A stretch of 64,000 nucleotides of DNA, taken from positions 14,421,786 through 14,485,785 of the forward strand of contig NC_049996.1 in NCBI RefSeq assembly GCF_000003815.2. Reading direction: 5' to 3'. This stretch comes from Branchiostoma floridae (taxonomy: Eukaryota > Chordata > Leptocardii > Amphioxiformes > Branchiostomatidae). Positions 11,210 through 23,005 of this stretch are shown here, piece by piece (positions within the stretch are counted from its first letter, which is position 1; the number at the start of each line of letters is the position of its first letter). Position numbers and translations under genes: made by a program. The notes under the pieces were generated by a model. The model did not search any database and was not told where the DNA came from. It saw nothing but the letters and a program-made list of their open reading frames with translations.

Positions 11210-11344
11210 TAAACCATTGATCTAAGCCAGTTTATTTAAAAGACAACAAAATTTTGTTTGCCTTTCAAACATATGATAGATTTTGACAACAGTCAGTCCT
11301 CTTGATTGTAATGTAAGCTTTTGATTAAGCAATCTCACATACAT

Positions 11345-11491
11345 TACTGTAAATGCAGAAATGTTCGCGGTGGATTAATATTCGCAGTTTTCGCGGTGAC
11401 CACTTCACCGCGAACTTAAAACCACCGCGAAAAGTCCTTTTTCCCGCAACTGCAAAATTAAATCACAGCGAACTTAAATGCATTTACAGTA
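11345..11491. mobile_element. MITE with TACTGTAAATGCA ends, copy 1
   Basis: A 147-bp element with 13-bp terminal inverted repeats TACTGTAAATGCA / TGCATTTACAGTA. Inside are repeated, partly inverted 'TTCGCGGTG' and 'CACCGCGAA' words, so most of it can fold. It has no coding capacity. Confidence 0.85.
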
Positions 11492-11785
11492 TTCTAATCC
11501 TCAAAGAGACTTCCATCAGGATGAAATGGTACTGCAGGAAACTGCACAATAATGGCTGAATTTGACTTGCAAAGTAAAAGTGGTATCCAAATCCACGTTC
11601 AGTGCATGCCCTTCCAATATGTTCCGGGAGACCTGGCGCATCCCCGTCTCGTAATTAGCCAGAGAAAGGGTATGTCACTCCGTAAGGGGCGGTATAACCC
11701 TGTCGTGTGCAAACATGTGCTAACACGACTCGACCGATGATGACGATGATGTGTCAAACTGACTCAGTCTTCTTTTCATTCTTAG

Positions 11786-11892
11786 GTTTGTCCTGGAGGC
11801 CAGCAGTGATTCCGATCCAGAATGCGCCGCGACAGATGCCTTGGCGTGCAGTGTTGCTTAGAGACACAGAGGGAGAGGAAAAGTTTCCACTG
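11786..11892 (+). other. Exon-like segment 1 (unassigned transcript)
   Basis: A polypyrimidine tract plus acceptor (TTCATTCTTAG) and a donor (CTG|GTAAGC) bound 107 nt that stay open in one frame. The frame includes the peptide QMPWRAVLLRDTEGEE. A second segment at 12240-12348 encodes a related peptide in the same frame, so this may be a duplicated coding exon. I do not recognise the family. Confidence 0.3.
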
Positions 11893-12239
11893 GTAAGCTT
11901 GACTCTTCTATCTGCCACGATGATCAGATTTCTTATTCTTACTTTCTAATTCACAGTGAGTCACTATTAATTCATGCAGCAGAGAAAAGCATAGTCGCAC
12001 TGAACTTTTTACAGTGCATCAATTTATTCTGAAGAATGTGGAAACAACTAGTACTATCTTTCCTTAAAATATATCTGAAGTTGATAAATGTTATGCAGCG
12101 CACCAAGTAATGTAAAAAGAACAGCTATTTCTAAATATGTGGAATGTTTTGAGCCAAACTATATACACACGGTACCAATTGTGCTTTCTTAATGTTGCCT
12201 CTGTCAATGCCTTAAACTGTTTGTTGCTTCCTGATATAG

Positions 12240-12348
12240 ACAGACGCCTGTCTGGAGGCCTGAGCTGTGACTCCTGTCCATATCAGATGAGGATCTGGAA
12301 TGCAGTGTGGCTAATAGAAACACCAAGGGAAGGGAATGGTTTACAAAG
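12240..12348 (+). other. Exon-like segment 2 (unassigned transcript)
   Basis: It is bounded by a GATATAG acceptor and an AAAG|GTACAT donor. It is clearly related to 11786-11892 in DNA (shared CTGTCTGGAGGCC-like start, ATGCAGTGTGGCT core) and in protein (QMRIWNAVWLIETPREGN). The splice sites are weaker than in segment 1. Confidence 0.3.
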
Positions 12349-12450
12349 GTACATTGTAAGCTCTTCTGTTCATCAAATACCCTCACTTCAAGTCCATGTT
12401 GATTTGGTTATATGGATGACATCCTGTAAGAACCCCGAAACTGATGCAAG

Positions 12451-12671
12451 TACTGTAAATGCATGTAAGTTTGTGGAGATTTAATTTCGAGACACAAACC
12501 AAGAAAAAGGACTTTTCGCGGTGGTTTTAAGTTTGCGGTAGCACCATGCACTGTAGTCTCTTACTGCCTTCGAAAAATATTTGCGGTGGTTTTAAGTTCG
12601 CGGTGGTTTTAAGTTCGCGGTGAAGTGCCCACCGCGAAAACCGTGAATCGAAAGTTTCTGCATTTACAGTA
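12451..12671. mobile_element. MITE with TACTGTAAATGCA ends, copy 2
   Basis: A 221-bp relative of the 11345 element with the same terminal inverted repeats. It carries several 'TTTTAAGTTCGCGGTG' words, showing internal tandem amplification of the subterminal motif. Confidence 0.85.
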
Positions 12672-12996
12672 TATGAAAATAAATGTTTATTCTTTGACCA
12701 TGGAATCGACATTGGTATCCTATGACATTAGTATCCATTATCTGATTTTTTTTCAAATCCATGGTATATAATAAAGTTTATTGCAAATTCTTGCCCATGG
12801 GCTAATTGCAGGTAACATAAGAGATAAAAACAGTGTAAAAACAATATCACAAGTGTCTACTCTAGTCTAAAGCTAACTCTAGTGCATCCAAACGTTTGTA
12901 GTTGGAAGAACAGACAGGATAGATACAGCATGTTGTTGTAGGCGTTAAGTTCTTAGCTGCAGTCCATCCACTGACTTTTGTTTCTCTGTCTTCAAG

Positions 12997-13058
12997 ACAT
13001 GACCCCGGAGACTGGACTGCGCCAGCAAAACCAGCAGTGAAAGAAGATAGGGGGAGTT
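12997..13058 (+). other. Exon-like segment 3 (weak)
   Basis: A good polypyrimidine acceptor (TTTCTCTGTCTTCAAG) and a GTGAGT donor bound 62 nt. The reading frame is not informative. It may belong to the same uncharacterised plus-strand transcript as the preceding exon-like segments. Confidence 0.2.
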
Positions 13059-16000
13059 GTGAGTATGGTCTCTTTGCTAACACAAGACGTTCACCTCACC
13101 TCACACAGCACCCCTCTTCAGTCAGCAGGCATGACACACATGCAGTCGTTTTCCCTACAGTTAGGACCACCACACGTTACACTTTGTAATGGACCTTTAC
13201 AAATAACATACCTCCATGCACATACTAGATATTCACTCACATTGGAGCACCTTCCTGAGACACTTTTTAGACAAATTTTACACAAATTTTACACAGTACA
13301 TCAGACCTTCATACAGTCACTTTCCCAAGGACCTCTACACTTAAATGTTTGCTACATTGGAGGAGCTACTCAAAACACTGAGCCACACTACGCCCAGCAC
13401 TGTTAATTACACAATAGGTCAGACCTTACACTAAATCCTCAAACACTTAGCCAGAATTTTACACGGTACGTCACACCTTCATGTAGTCTCTTTCCCACTC
13501 TTAGGACATCTACACTTAAATATTCACATTGACTCATACAGCACTACACCAGAGGAGCTTCTTAAAACACTTAGAATAATTTTTACTCCTGTCAGCAATG
13601 CATACAGTGTGCTCCCCAGGGGAGGTCTTTGCTAAGCTGAAGACCCGGTGCTTCGAAACACCAGCATACCTTGGCAATGACTGATCAGGTATATAACTTA
13701 GAATTAAAAACATTTAAAAAATACTTAGTAAATAAATTAACTTAGCTTATATATATACAAGATAAATAGATAGAAAAAAAAATTATATAAATATATATAC
13801 ACACAAACCAACCACCCCCTTACTATTTTCAGAACGTGTATCGTGTATATTATGCGCACTATCTCCCAGGAATACTGACATCAAGCAACCAAACCTAGCG
13901 TCGAAGCCTGGAGAAGAAAACCTCTGGGCCAGGGTAAAAAAATCCACAAAGCCCCCTCTCCTTTAGCGTAGTAGGCCTGATGACGGACAGAGCTGTTCGT
14001 CAACAGGTCTACTACGCAGAGTCAAGGCATGTGTAAGTTAGAACCCTGGGACAGAAGTTCCTCCTCCAGGCTAAGCCCAGGAAGAAGTAGAAATTGCACA
14101 TACAGAAAGAGAGAAATTGTGTTTTGTCAGGCAGTCTATCAAACTTTGCTACAACTGTTTACATACTTGCAACACTTCTATCCCTCTGCTCCAAAATCCA
14201 GGCCTAGACTCAAGCTCATCAAATAAAGTCTGTCAGCGTAACACATCACTGTCAAACTCTACTAGATCAACAAGAGACAAGTCCTAAAGTTTGCAACAGA
14301 GGATTGGAATAGCTACAAATACATCAACAATGATAACAAAGTCTGATATCAACTTGATGACTAAAAAGAAATCGGCCGGACAAAACTAGACCTGTTATTT
14401 TCTCATTAGTTCTTTCCCTAGGCTACTTTTACATGCTAAAGTTATCTCTTTTACAACTGCCATTAAATAATTATGTTCAACACTGTGACTATCTAACTGA
14501 AGTTAACTATCTACCTATCAACTACTTATTATGCGATTGCCTAACAGTATAAAATCTACTTTTTAAATCATGTCAAACTGACTGACTTCAACATTTAAAT
14601 AATATACTTGTTACATTACTGACTTGAAAATAAAATGTGGAAACCTCACCCGGCAACTGTTTAGTGTTTATAACCATCAAACTATCTGTCTTTACTATAT
14701 TTCAAGGATACCTAACCTCAAAATGCAAAACCCCTGAATGAAGAATGTATTTTTGTTCGGCCGTCATCATTTCTTACACACAATTCCTCTCCTTCCAACA
14801 TCACACACAGCTTACCTGTAGTACATTTCACTCTACAGAAAGAAAGCACAACATTGTCTGTTCCATTTCCTGTACAGCAATGGGACATATTTCTGGCAAT
14901 CAATTGTGTAAACAAAGAAATTTCCCTGAAATCCACTTCTTCACTGACAGTATTATACATTCTGTTTGTCATTGTCACCACAATTTCTGTTTAAATTGTT
15001 CATTTTCCACGATACCCTTTGTTTGTAATGTGGACATTTAAATGCCTCTATGATATATATGTGGCGGCATTATCGCACCCGGTGGAATTATGAAAGTTAA
15101 TCTTACTATCTAAAATCAATTATTTGGAGAAAAATGTGCATCCAGCTGTAGATACATTTTTGTACATGTTATGTAAATTCACCTGAGTTAAACCATTGTC
15201 AAATAGCAAATAATGATTCAGAAGAACATTAGATATCTGTGCTGCGTAGTATTCAATTTGGTATTTGACTGCTAATTCGGTGTACATTTATTACAGAAAA
15301 ACAAGATTCAAACATTTCCTAAATCTCTGCTTTTTACAAATTGATAATGAATCATTCAATACTACACATGCGGCAAAGTTGCCCAAATTACCATGAACTT
15401 TTACTGTAGTTTAGTCCTAAAGAAGGATGGAAATTTCTTCATTCGTTTATGGTCTGACAATTTTTTCCAGTCATGTTGTATCACTGCTATGTACTTTGTA
15501 ATATTCTATTTTGTGTTTTTGAAATTGAAAGGGCAGTTTTTGACTCACAGTTCTGTATCTATTGTACATGTATTTTGAATCATCACAGTGCTGCATTTTA
15601 TTACTATCTTAGTACATACTATATCATTTTTTTGCATTTGCCTTTTTCTTGTTAGACATCATAAATCACACAAGTCTTGTTATTTGTAAAAATGAATAAA
15701 GAATCGTCTGGAAAAAAGTGCTGTGACAATTCAAAACATTGAGTGTGAAACATCATCTTTGTTCTATCTCAATTTCTTTTTGTGCAAAAGTTGTAGTATT
15801 TTTCATCAATAAAAATTTGCTGTTTTATGTGACTGTACATCTTTATTGTCTGTTTACACTAAAAACAACTTCTATTTCAGAAATGGGTCTGAAAAGTGTC
15901 TACTAGGTGAATCATTATGAAGAGGATATCAGGGAAAACAATTTGATCACAAATGATTTTGAAAATACATGCCATTGCCATACAGAATGAAACAACAGAC

Positions 16001-16239
16001 AATATTACAAGTTCTCTCCTCCAATAGGCAAATGTACTGTGTTCTCCACCATATCTGCAAGAAAATATTAGTCACAACCTTAAACTAGATGTTAGTATGA
16101 GAAATATGAATTCTTTTAGAAATGACAATAAATAGCAGGAAGGGCTAATTTAACAATGTTTTAAACAATATTGAAACTTGAAAATTCAGAGGATCGCAGA
16201 TATGCCCTTTCCAATTCTGGCATCATTCATTGTCATGTC
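13059..16239. other. Intergenic, AT-rich, no gene seen
   Basis: No coding region is supported. It contains loosely repeated CACTTTC/ACACTTAA phrases at 13240-13570, a hairpin at 13966, and AATAAA hexamers near 15693 and 15808 that could end a plus-strand transcript. Confidence 0.4.
13966..14017. other. Strong 52-nt hairpin
   Basis: GCGTAGTAGGCCTG and CAGGTCTACTACGC pair across a central loop. With neighbouring bases the stem is about 20 bp with few mismatches. It could be a small MITE remnant or a structured RNA element. Nothing identifies its function. Confidence 0.45.
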
Positions 16240-16417
16240 CAGGGATCTGCATGGGAGGTCCCGATCACGCTTGGCGCTAAATTCCCGAATGCAGCAGCCT
16301 CGAATTACGCTTCATTCATGCAAGCTCAACGCTTTCGCATGATGCACAGATTACGATAAATCACAACCCGGTTTTACGCAAAATGGCTGATTACGCTTTG
16401 CGGCATGCAGACCCCTG
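16240..16417. mobile_element. Short hAT-like MITE
   Basis: A 178-bp segment with 14-bp terminal inverted repeats, CAGGGATCTGCATG and CATGCAGACCCCTG. CAGGG-type ends are typical of hAT elements. No convincing 8-bp target duplication is visible. Confidence 0.5.
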
Positions 16418-16484
16418 TTTTTAAAAGAATTCTAAAAGCGTAAAGCCAACTCACAGTCAAGTCCGATGTTCTCTTCTCTGTGAA

Positions 16485-16640
16485 CAGCTGACAGATCCTC
16501 CTGGAATACAAACAGGTACACAGGATTACTGGCAGGTAGCACAGGAACATGGACAGGTCCTCCTGGAATATGGACAGGCACACAGGATAGCTGCCAGGTC
16601 CTACAGCACACTGGAACATGGTCAGGTATACAGTATGGGA
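16485..16640. repeat. Imperfect tandem repeat
   Basis: The phrases 'CCTCCTGGAATA', 'GGACAGG' and 'ACACAGGAT' recur two or three times with a period of about 65 bp. No coding role is seen. Confidence 0.5.
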
Positions 16641-17407
16641 GGTTTTCACTTCACTTCCCACAACCTAGGAGGTAAAAGAAAAACTCATTCAGAAGAGTCA
16701 GACTAAGTGCCACATCATTACATCGCAATATTCACAGAACATGCATATCATCAGACAAAAAACATTTTGTATAACATACACAATATTAATGTTCAAGTTC
16801 TAAAACCTGCTTTGGGTCAGGGGCAAGAGAACATAAACTTAGTTAGTGAGGCAAAAGAAGAGCATACCCAAATTACATACAGTTATAACAATCAGTCAAA
16901 AGTAAACCACCACATAAAAACAAGACAGAATATATCACATCAACATATATCAAGTCTAGATGTTCCCTTCTCTGTAAACAGATCATCCTGGAATACAGAC
17001 AACCCATATGACATTAGTTAACACACATTTCATGTAGATAAAGCAGTCAAAATGCTACTACACCATAGAGTAATGCTGCATACAAAACAGGCATGAAATA
17101 CCTTAAAGTTTGCTTTGAACAGTTACATTAACAATACTAATAGTACATGGAAATTATTTGCTATCACATGAATACCACATGGCTTTCTGTACAGTTCATG
17201 ACACACAAGATTTGGCTGCACAGATTAGTTCAAAACCCCTCGTTATTTGAAGGGTAAATTATAATGATGATTCATGAATGACAACACAAGAATAACGTCA
17301 TTGTTAAGTCAAAAGCAACACATTGCATTGTTATGATACAGAATAATCCCATCAATGCAAAATATCATGCCACATGATAATACATCTAGTTATGATAGCA
17401 TATCATG

Positions 17408-17711
17408 CAGGGCTCGAAATACTTTTTCTGCATACCCGCACTGGTGCAGGTAACATGCAAAATTACCTGCACCAGACAAATTTACAAAGTATGGATCATA
17501 CTAAAATTGTTTAGAAAACATTGCTACTTTTTTCTTTATACTTTGTAAGTGGTATCATTCAATGCAGCTGATAACAATCTACATACACCTACATCATGTG
17601 ACCCAGTACATGGACCGGTGCAGGTTAGGTGCAGGTAGACAACAGAAATACCTGCACAGCTCCAATCTTACCTGTACTAACCTGCATATGCAGGTGGTAT
17701 TTCGAGCCCTG
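17408..17711. mobile_element. hAT-like MITE with CAGGGCTCGAAATAC ends
   Basis: A 304-bp element with matching 15-bp terminal inverted repeats. The interior is built from repeated and inverted GTGCAGGT / ACCTGCAC words. The CAGGG ends suit a non-autonomous hAT element. The flanking 8-mers match only partly. Confidence 0.7.
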
Positions 17712-18128
17712 TTATGTGAAAATCATGACAAGTGTAACATACATCTCATACCTAGTTACAGAGCAATTATCACAGTATCATTAAAGTTCCGAGTGGAGAA
17801 AGGAGTGGAGAAAGGATGTTTGACATTACAGGAAGAAGAAAACAACCAAGGTGAAACAAACCATACCACAAACACAAGAATCGTATACAACACATGCCAT
17901 GTTTGTAATAATACTGAGCATATCTACAAAACTGAGCAGAGTTTTAAGCTTTAAGCAACAAAATATAATGCAATTCTGGAAAACAGACATTTATAGCAGT
18001 TACTAGTTCTAAACAATTCATGCATATCAAATATCAAATATAGAAACATAATATTTACAGCATTTCAATTATTGATACAACTTTAACCAAAGTCCCCCAT
18101 TTCTCAAATCATATTAGTTCTTGAATTC

Positions 18129-18895
18129 AGTGCTTTTACTATTTTATTGATAATGTTACCTGCCTCTTACCCACTTCTGCACCCTGTAAGACCAAGGTAT
18201 CATCTCATCTTCCCCTTTAAACAAAGTACTTCAGTTCAGCACCTGGAAGGGAGTTGAGTTCTGGGTGTTGCACAAGATCTAGATAAATGTAGTTTAATTA
18301 AGTGCTTTCACTATTATCTTATCTTATAATAATGGTACCTGCCTCTTACCCATCCCTGCACCCCACAAGACAAAGGCATCATCTCATCTCTCCCTGTAGA
18401 TACAGGACTTCAGTTCAGTAGCTGGAACAGAGTTTGGACTACAATGTTGTACACCAGGACATAGGAACCAACATGATCTTATCTCACCTGATCTATTGGG
18501 TAGGTAACCTGAGGTCTACCCATCAAACGTTAAGTAGAAAATTGTGTGGAAGATAAAGAATATTGCTGTGGGTTGATGGCCTGGCAGCAATGCACAGGCA
18601 AGACAACCAAACCATGCAGATAAGATGCAAGATCAGATCTAGATGCATGTTGAGTAATCTAGTGCTTTCACTATGATAATGTTACCTGACTCTTACCCAT
18701 CTATGCAACCCGCAAGACCAAGGTATCATCTCATCTTCTCTGTAGATACAGTACTTAAGTTCAGCACCTAGAACAGAGTTTGGACTACAATGTTGTACAG
18801 CAGGACATAGGAACCAACATGATGTTATCTCACCTGTTCTATTGGGTAGGTAACCTGAGGTCTACCCATCAAACGTAAAGTAGAACATTGTTGTA
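18129..18895. repeat. Three direct repeats of a long unit
   Basis: Related copies start near 18129, 18299 and 18658, each opening with AGTGCTTT(T/C)ACTAT and TACCTG(C/A)CTCTTACCCA. The second and third are about 240 bp and share GTAGGTAACCTGAGGTCTAC; the first is shorter. No coding capacity is seen. Confidence 0.8.
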
Positions 18896-19086
18896 GCCAG
18901 CACCCCTCCTTCCGGCAAAGTTATTGCAGCTGGGCACAAAAAATTTTGCCCATTCCGACAAAAATTGATATGTAAAATAAAATAAAACAGTCTCCCTTGT
19001 GTAATTTTTCATCCAAACAGATGCTGTTAAACAGCTTAGTCTATCAGCAAAATTGACACCTCTATAAAGTATACAATTATGTATGA

Positions 19087-19735
19087 CTATGAGCGGAGAG
19101 GGGCTGGAGCGGAGAGGGGCTGGAGCAGAGAGGGGCTGGAGCAGAGAGGGGTTGGAGCGGAGAGTGGCTGGAGCGGAGAGGGGCTGGAGCAGAGGGGGGC
19201 TGGAGCAGAGGGGGGCTGGAGCAGAGGGGGGCTGGAGCAGAGGGGCTGGAGTGGAGAGTGGTTGGAGTGGAGAGTGGTTGGAGTGGAGAGTGGTTGGAGT
19301 GGAGAGTGGTTGGAGTGGAGAGGGGTTGGAGCTGAGAATGGTTGGAGTGGAGAGTGGTTGGAGCGGAGAGGGGCTGGAGTGGAGAGTGGTTGGAGTGGAG
19401 AGTGGTTGGAGTGGAGAGGGGCTGGAGTGGAGAGGGGTTGGAGTGGAGAGTGGTTGGAGTGGAGAGTGGTTGGATTGGAGAGTGGTTGGAGTGGAGAGGG
19501 GTTGGAGCTGAGAATGGTTGGAGTGGAGAGTGGTTGGAGCGGAGAGTGGTTGGATTGGAGAGTGGCTGGAGTGGAGAGTGGTTGGAGTGGAGAGTGGTTG
19601 GAGCGGAGAGTGGTTGGAGTGGAGAGTGGTTGGAGTGGAGAGTGGCTGGAGCAGAGAGTGGCTGGAGCGGAGAGGGGCTGGAGCAGAGAGGGGCTGGAGC
19701 GGAGAGTGGCTGGAGCGGAGAGGGGCTAGAAAAGT
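19087..19735 (+). repeat. 16-bp G-rich minisatellite
   Basis: About 40 tandem copies of a 16-bp unit near GAGTGGAGAGTGGTTG, with variants (GCGGAG, GGGGCTG). The unit has no stop codon in any forward frame, so three long overlapping frames appear, each encoding a Trp/Gly/Glu-rich 16-residue repeat. I see no start context, splice context or conservation supporting translation. Confidence 0.95.
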
Positions 19736-19806
19736 ATTTCCTACTGTTTGAAGACCTTTTGGAGCTCTTAATGAAGTATATGTCTCCCTGGATCAGTCAT
19801 AAAACT

Positions 19807-21912
19807 TTGTTGTTGTTGTTGTTGTTGTCCTCGTTTAATGTCTATTATTTCGCTAGACGTGGCCTCTTGGTGCTGAGTAACACATGGTTTGCATTTGAGT
19901 CAATAGTCTCTCTTGGTATTTAACTCTTGGTTCCTTGTGCTTGAGAGTTGCAGGAGGAGCTTCTAGGAGAGTACGTCGAAACGGTGTGTACTCTCAATGT
20001 ACTGGGAGAAGGCCATGTCCATCTGTTTGTTGATTCCTTCTGAAAGGTCTTCTCTCATTCCAGCAAGCGTAGTGATGTCCGTGTCTCTGCTGTCCTCTGC
20101 TGTGTTGTATGTCTCATATATATTCTCCACTTCTAGCAGCATGTGTTGTCTTTCCTTTGCATAGCGAGGGCAGTGGTACAGGAAGTGGTTGGTGGTCTCC
20201 ACAGCACCACAGTCTGTGCAGCTAGGTGAGATTTCAGGGTTCATCCAGTTTTGATAGGAGTTGAGTCTGGTATGGCCGCTCACTAGCTGGTTGATGATGA
20301 CTTGTGTGCTTCTTCTTCCAAGTGTTTGTCCTTTCTTCTTCATGTTGGTGGCTATTTTCTGCATGTGCTCACTTCTTGTGTTCAGCTTAGTCCTTCTATT
20401 CCATCTCTCGTGTGCTTGTGACTCAATGTGTTTCATGGCTTGCTGTTTTGTCCAGGATGTGTAGTTCTGGCAGTTTCTTGCTTCCTCTGCTGCCAGCTTA
20501 GCTTCCTTGTCAGCAATTTCATTTCCAGGAATACCCATGTGTCCTGGGCACCAGGTGATCTGTATGGTGTAGCCTTTAGATTTCAGTGTGCTGAGTTTGC
20601 TTCTGAGTGTGTTTATCAGGCTGTTGTAGGCTTCCACTTGTTGCACCCCTGTGACGGTTTCAATCGCTGCCTTGCAGTCGCAGAGGAGGAGTATCTTGTT
20701 TGATGTGGTCGGTCTTCTGGTGATGGTGTCTATGGCTAGGTGTAGTCCCTCAATTTCCCCTTCGTAGTTATTTGATTTGCTGGCAACCGGTTTGCGTACA
20801 GCGAACGGCTCCGTGGTTCCCCACTTTTCGTACACTACTGCAGCACAACCGGTGGGCCCAGGGTTCCCAAGGGCCGAGCCGTCAGTGAAGATGACTGTGG
20901 TGGGTACATTGTCGTCTGTGATGTTTTGAAGTATGGTCAGGATTTCCTCTCGTGCCTTGTCTTTCCCCCCGGTGGTGATGGTTGTAGCTGTAAAGGACCC
21001 AGTGATGCTGCCCATGGTGAAGGGAGGAAGTCTGGAGTCGTAGTATGGCTCCTTGTCAACCATGCTTTCTTCCATCTCGCCCTTCATTTCGTTGAGTCTG
21101 GTCTGTAGCAGATGAAGCGGAGTTCCGATGTGGATGTCTGTCTTGTGTGAGTTCATGTTTGTAATGGCGTCGAAAATGGGGTTTCCCATGTGTTTGGACT
21201 TCATTCTTAGGTAGCTCTGTGCCTGTCTGCAAGTGAGATGGATGTCAATAGGTGGGATGCCGGCTATCGATTCCAGGGCCTCAGTGCTTGTTCTCTCGAG
21301 ACATCCAGTAGCAGTGAGTAGTGCCTGTCTCTGTATAGGAGAGTAAGCCTTCTCCAGTCTGTCTTTGGCAGTGATGGTGCATTCGGCAGCGTAGTCTAGG
21401 ATGGGTCTGACCAGAGTTGTGTACAGCAGGATGTGGGCTTGTTGAGAGGGATTCTTCTTAGCTTGTGTGACCTTGCTTACAGCTTTCAGGGCTCTGAAAG
21501 CCTTCGCCTTTGTCGTCGTGATGTGTTTGTCATAGGAGAGTTGTTGGTCTAGTGTGACTCCTACAAGCTTGAAGTTGTCAACCACTTCAATGCTCTTGTT
21601 GTCAACTGTCAAGTCCTCTATCTCTATGTCATCTGCTTGTGGAGGGGGAAATATCATGGCTTTAGTTTTGCTCTGTTGGATCTTCATGTTCCAGAGTGGG
21701 CACCAGTTGAGGATGACTTTGGAGATGCCAGCCTCTACTTCTTCCTTTACTGATTGGACATCTTCCCCAGACGACCAGCCTGCTCCATCATCTGCGTACT
21801 GGAAGTTGTCAAGGTTTGTGCTTGTGTATGCGTCAGCTGTGTATAGGTTGCAGAGTGTTGTAGATAGTACCGCCCCTTGGGGGATGCCGACTTTACTCTG
21901 TTGGTGCAAAAC
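19807..21912 (-). mobile_element. 5'-truncated LINE (non-LTR retrotransposon)
   Basis: The minus strand holds the 3' part of a LINE, with the end of the reverse transcriptase, an RNase H domain, a Cys-His knuckle, a short 3' UTR and a (CAA)n-type tail at 19807-19829. The 5' end breaks off inside the reverse transcriptase near 21912, as is usual for incomplete target-primed reverse transcription. An RNase H domain after the reverse transcriptase points to the I/Nimb/R1/LOA side of LINE diversity. Confidence 0.85.
19963..21909 (-). pseudogene. Partial LINE ORF2: reverse transcriptase C-terminus plus RNase H
   Basis: The frame stays open for 648 codons with no internal stop but lacks the endonuclease and most of the reverse transcriptase. 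Visible parts are the GIPQGAVLS motif (residues 8-16), the catalytic FQYADD box (36-41), thumb sequence to about 330, then RNase H from about 336 to 465. RNase H keeps its acidic set: TDGS, EGEIEGL, LLCDCKAA and the CPGHMGIPGNEIAD motif. A C-x2-C...H-x4-C knuckle (CTDCG...HFLYHC) lies near 563-580. The first codons run into unrelated flanking DNA, so no true start exists. The uninterrupted frame suggests a fairly recent insertion. Confidence 0.85.
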
Positions 21913-22401
21913 AACGCTGTTACCGCCCCCCTCCCCACAATTATCGTACCTCCTACCGTCTGTTTCTCGTCTTGTGTCAACCCTTGGATGTCACCTTCAT
22001 CAAAACCGGCGTTATCGTGTCCCTGTCTCCAGTTCCTGGTCTCGGAATACCCATTTGTACGTCAAAACGCTTAGAATTTAACAGGAACAGTGGACAACTT
22101 GACAAAACCACGTTTTCCAAAGTTTCAGGCCAGGGGTCACATACATTAGTGACATCTAGCGACCTAAATACAAAGTGCAGTAGCAAAAGGTTTCACACAC
22201 GGTCTAAAGGCGCCCCTATGCGGTTCATTTACAAAATACAGGGCTTGAAGTTGGCTTTGCCTAGTGATACCGAAGTTACCTGTATTTCATATTGGCCCGT
22301 ACGCGTATGGAGGTAAATGAACGACACGAAAGACCGTTGCCATGGTAGATAACCTTTTTTTAGGTATAAGGAAGGAGGTATCGCTCACAAGAAGCACATC
22401 G

Positions 22402-22560
22402 CGTTTTAGATCGACAGTCGATTATATAGTGCTACCTATGACTATGTGTGTAATCAGGCATAGTTCGCTTTGAACCTTTGACCTTTCCCAACTGAGCTGT
22501 GTGTCCTGATTATCCAGATGAGTTGATCCGGCACAATATAACCGACTGCCGATCTAAAAC
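22402..22560. mobile_element. Palindromic element family P, copy 1
   Basis: The ends GTTTTAGATCGACAGTCG and its near-complement, GACTGCCGATCTAAAAC, are inverted. Inner TAATCAGG/CCTGATTA words also pair, giving a long interrupted hairpin of about 160 bp. Related copies are at 23618 and 27204. Confidence 0.8.
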
Positions 22561-22758
22561 ACAATGATCTTTACTGTTATTGATTACACCCCCTTTTCTA
22601 CGTACAAGATGGCTTAGAGCAGTGCATATTCACTGTCAAACTAAAGATAATTAGGGTGGAGATTATGGTTACCGCGCTCTTGAGTGACGCTAACATTAGC
22701 CTGACAAGCAGAGAAACCACATACATTAGCAAATATACAAAAGTAACGGTCTCCTCTG

Positions 22759-22988
22759 TCAGCACTGGAACACCAGTGCTGAAGTGGTCGTCAGCACTGG
22801 AAGTCCAGTGCTGAGCCGGCATCAGCACTGGATATCCAGTGCTGAGGCAGCTTCAGCACTCGAAGCCCTCCTGTCAGCACTGGAAACCGAGTGCTGAGAC
22901 TACAATCAGCACTGGATTTCCAGTGCTGAGGACATTTCAGCTCTGGAAATCCAGTGCTGACAAATATTCTGCACTGGAAACCGAGTAT
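22759..22988. repeat. Array of perfect 24-bp palindromes
   Basis: Eight units of consensus TCAGCACTGG-N4-CCAGTGCTGA start at 22759, 22791, 22822, 22853, 22874, 22906, 22937 and 22969. Five or six are perfect or nearly perfect hairpins; the unit at 22853 and the last are decayed. Centres are 31-32 bp apart, except one 21-bp step. The 4-nt loops and 7-8-nt spacers vary while the arms are conserved. It is not a CRISPR array: the spacers are too short and the genome is animal. Confidence 0.9.
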
Positions 22989-23005
22989 AAAATGTATAAA
23001 GTTTA

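Noticed and set aside
20261-22081. Plus-strand frames over the LINE
   Set aside because: Antisense shadows of the reverse transcriptase and RNase H frame.
22759-22988. CRISPR array
   Set aside because: Units are palindromes with 7-8-nt spacers in an animal genome, with no cas genes. It is reported as a palindrome array instead.
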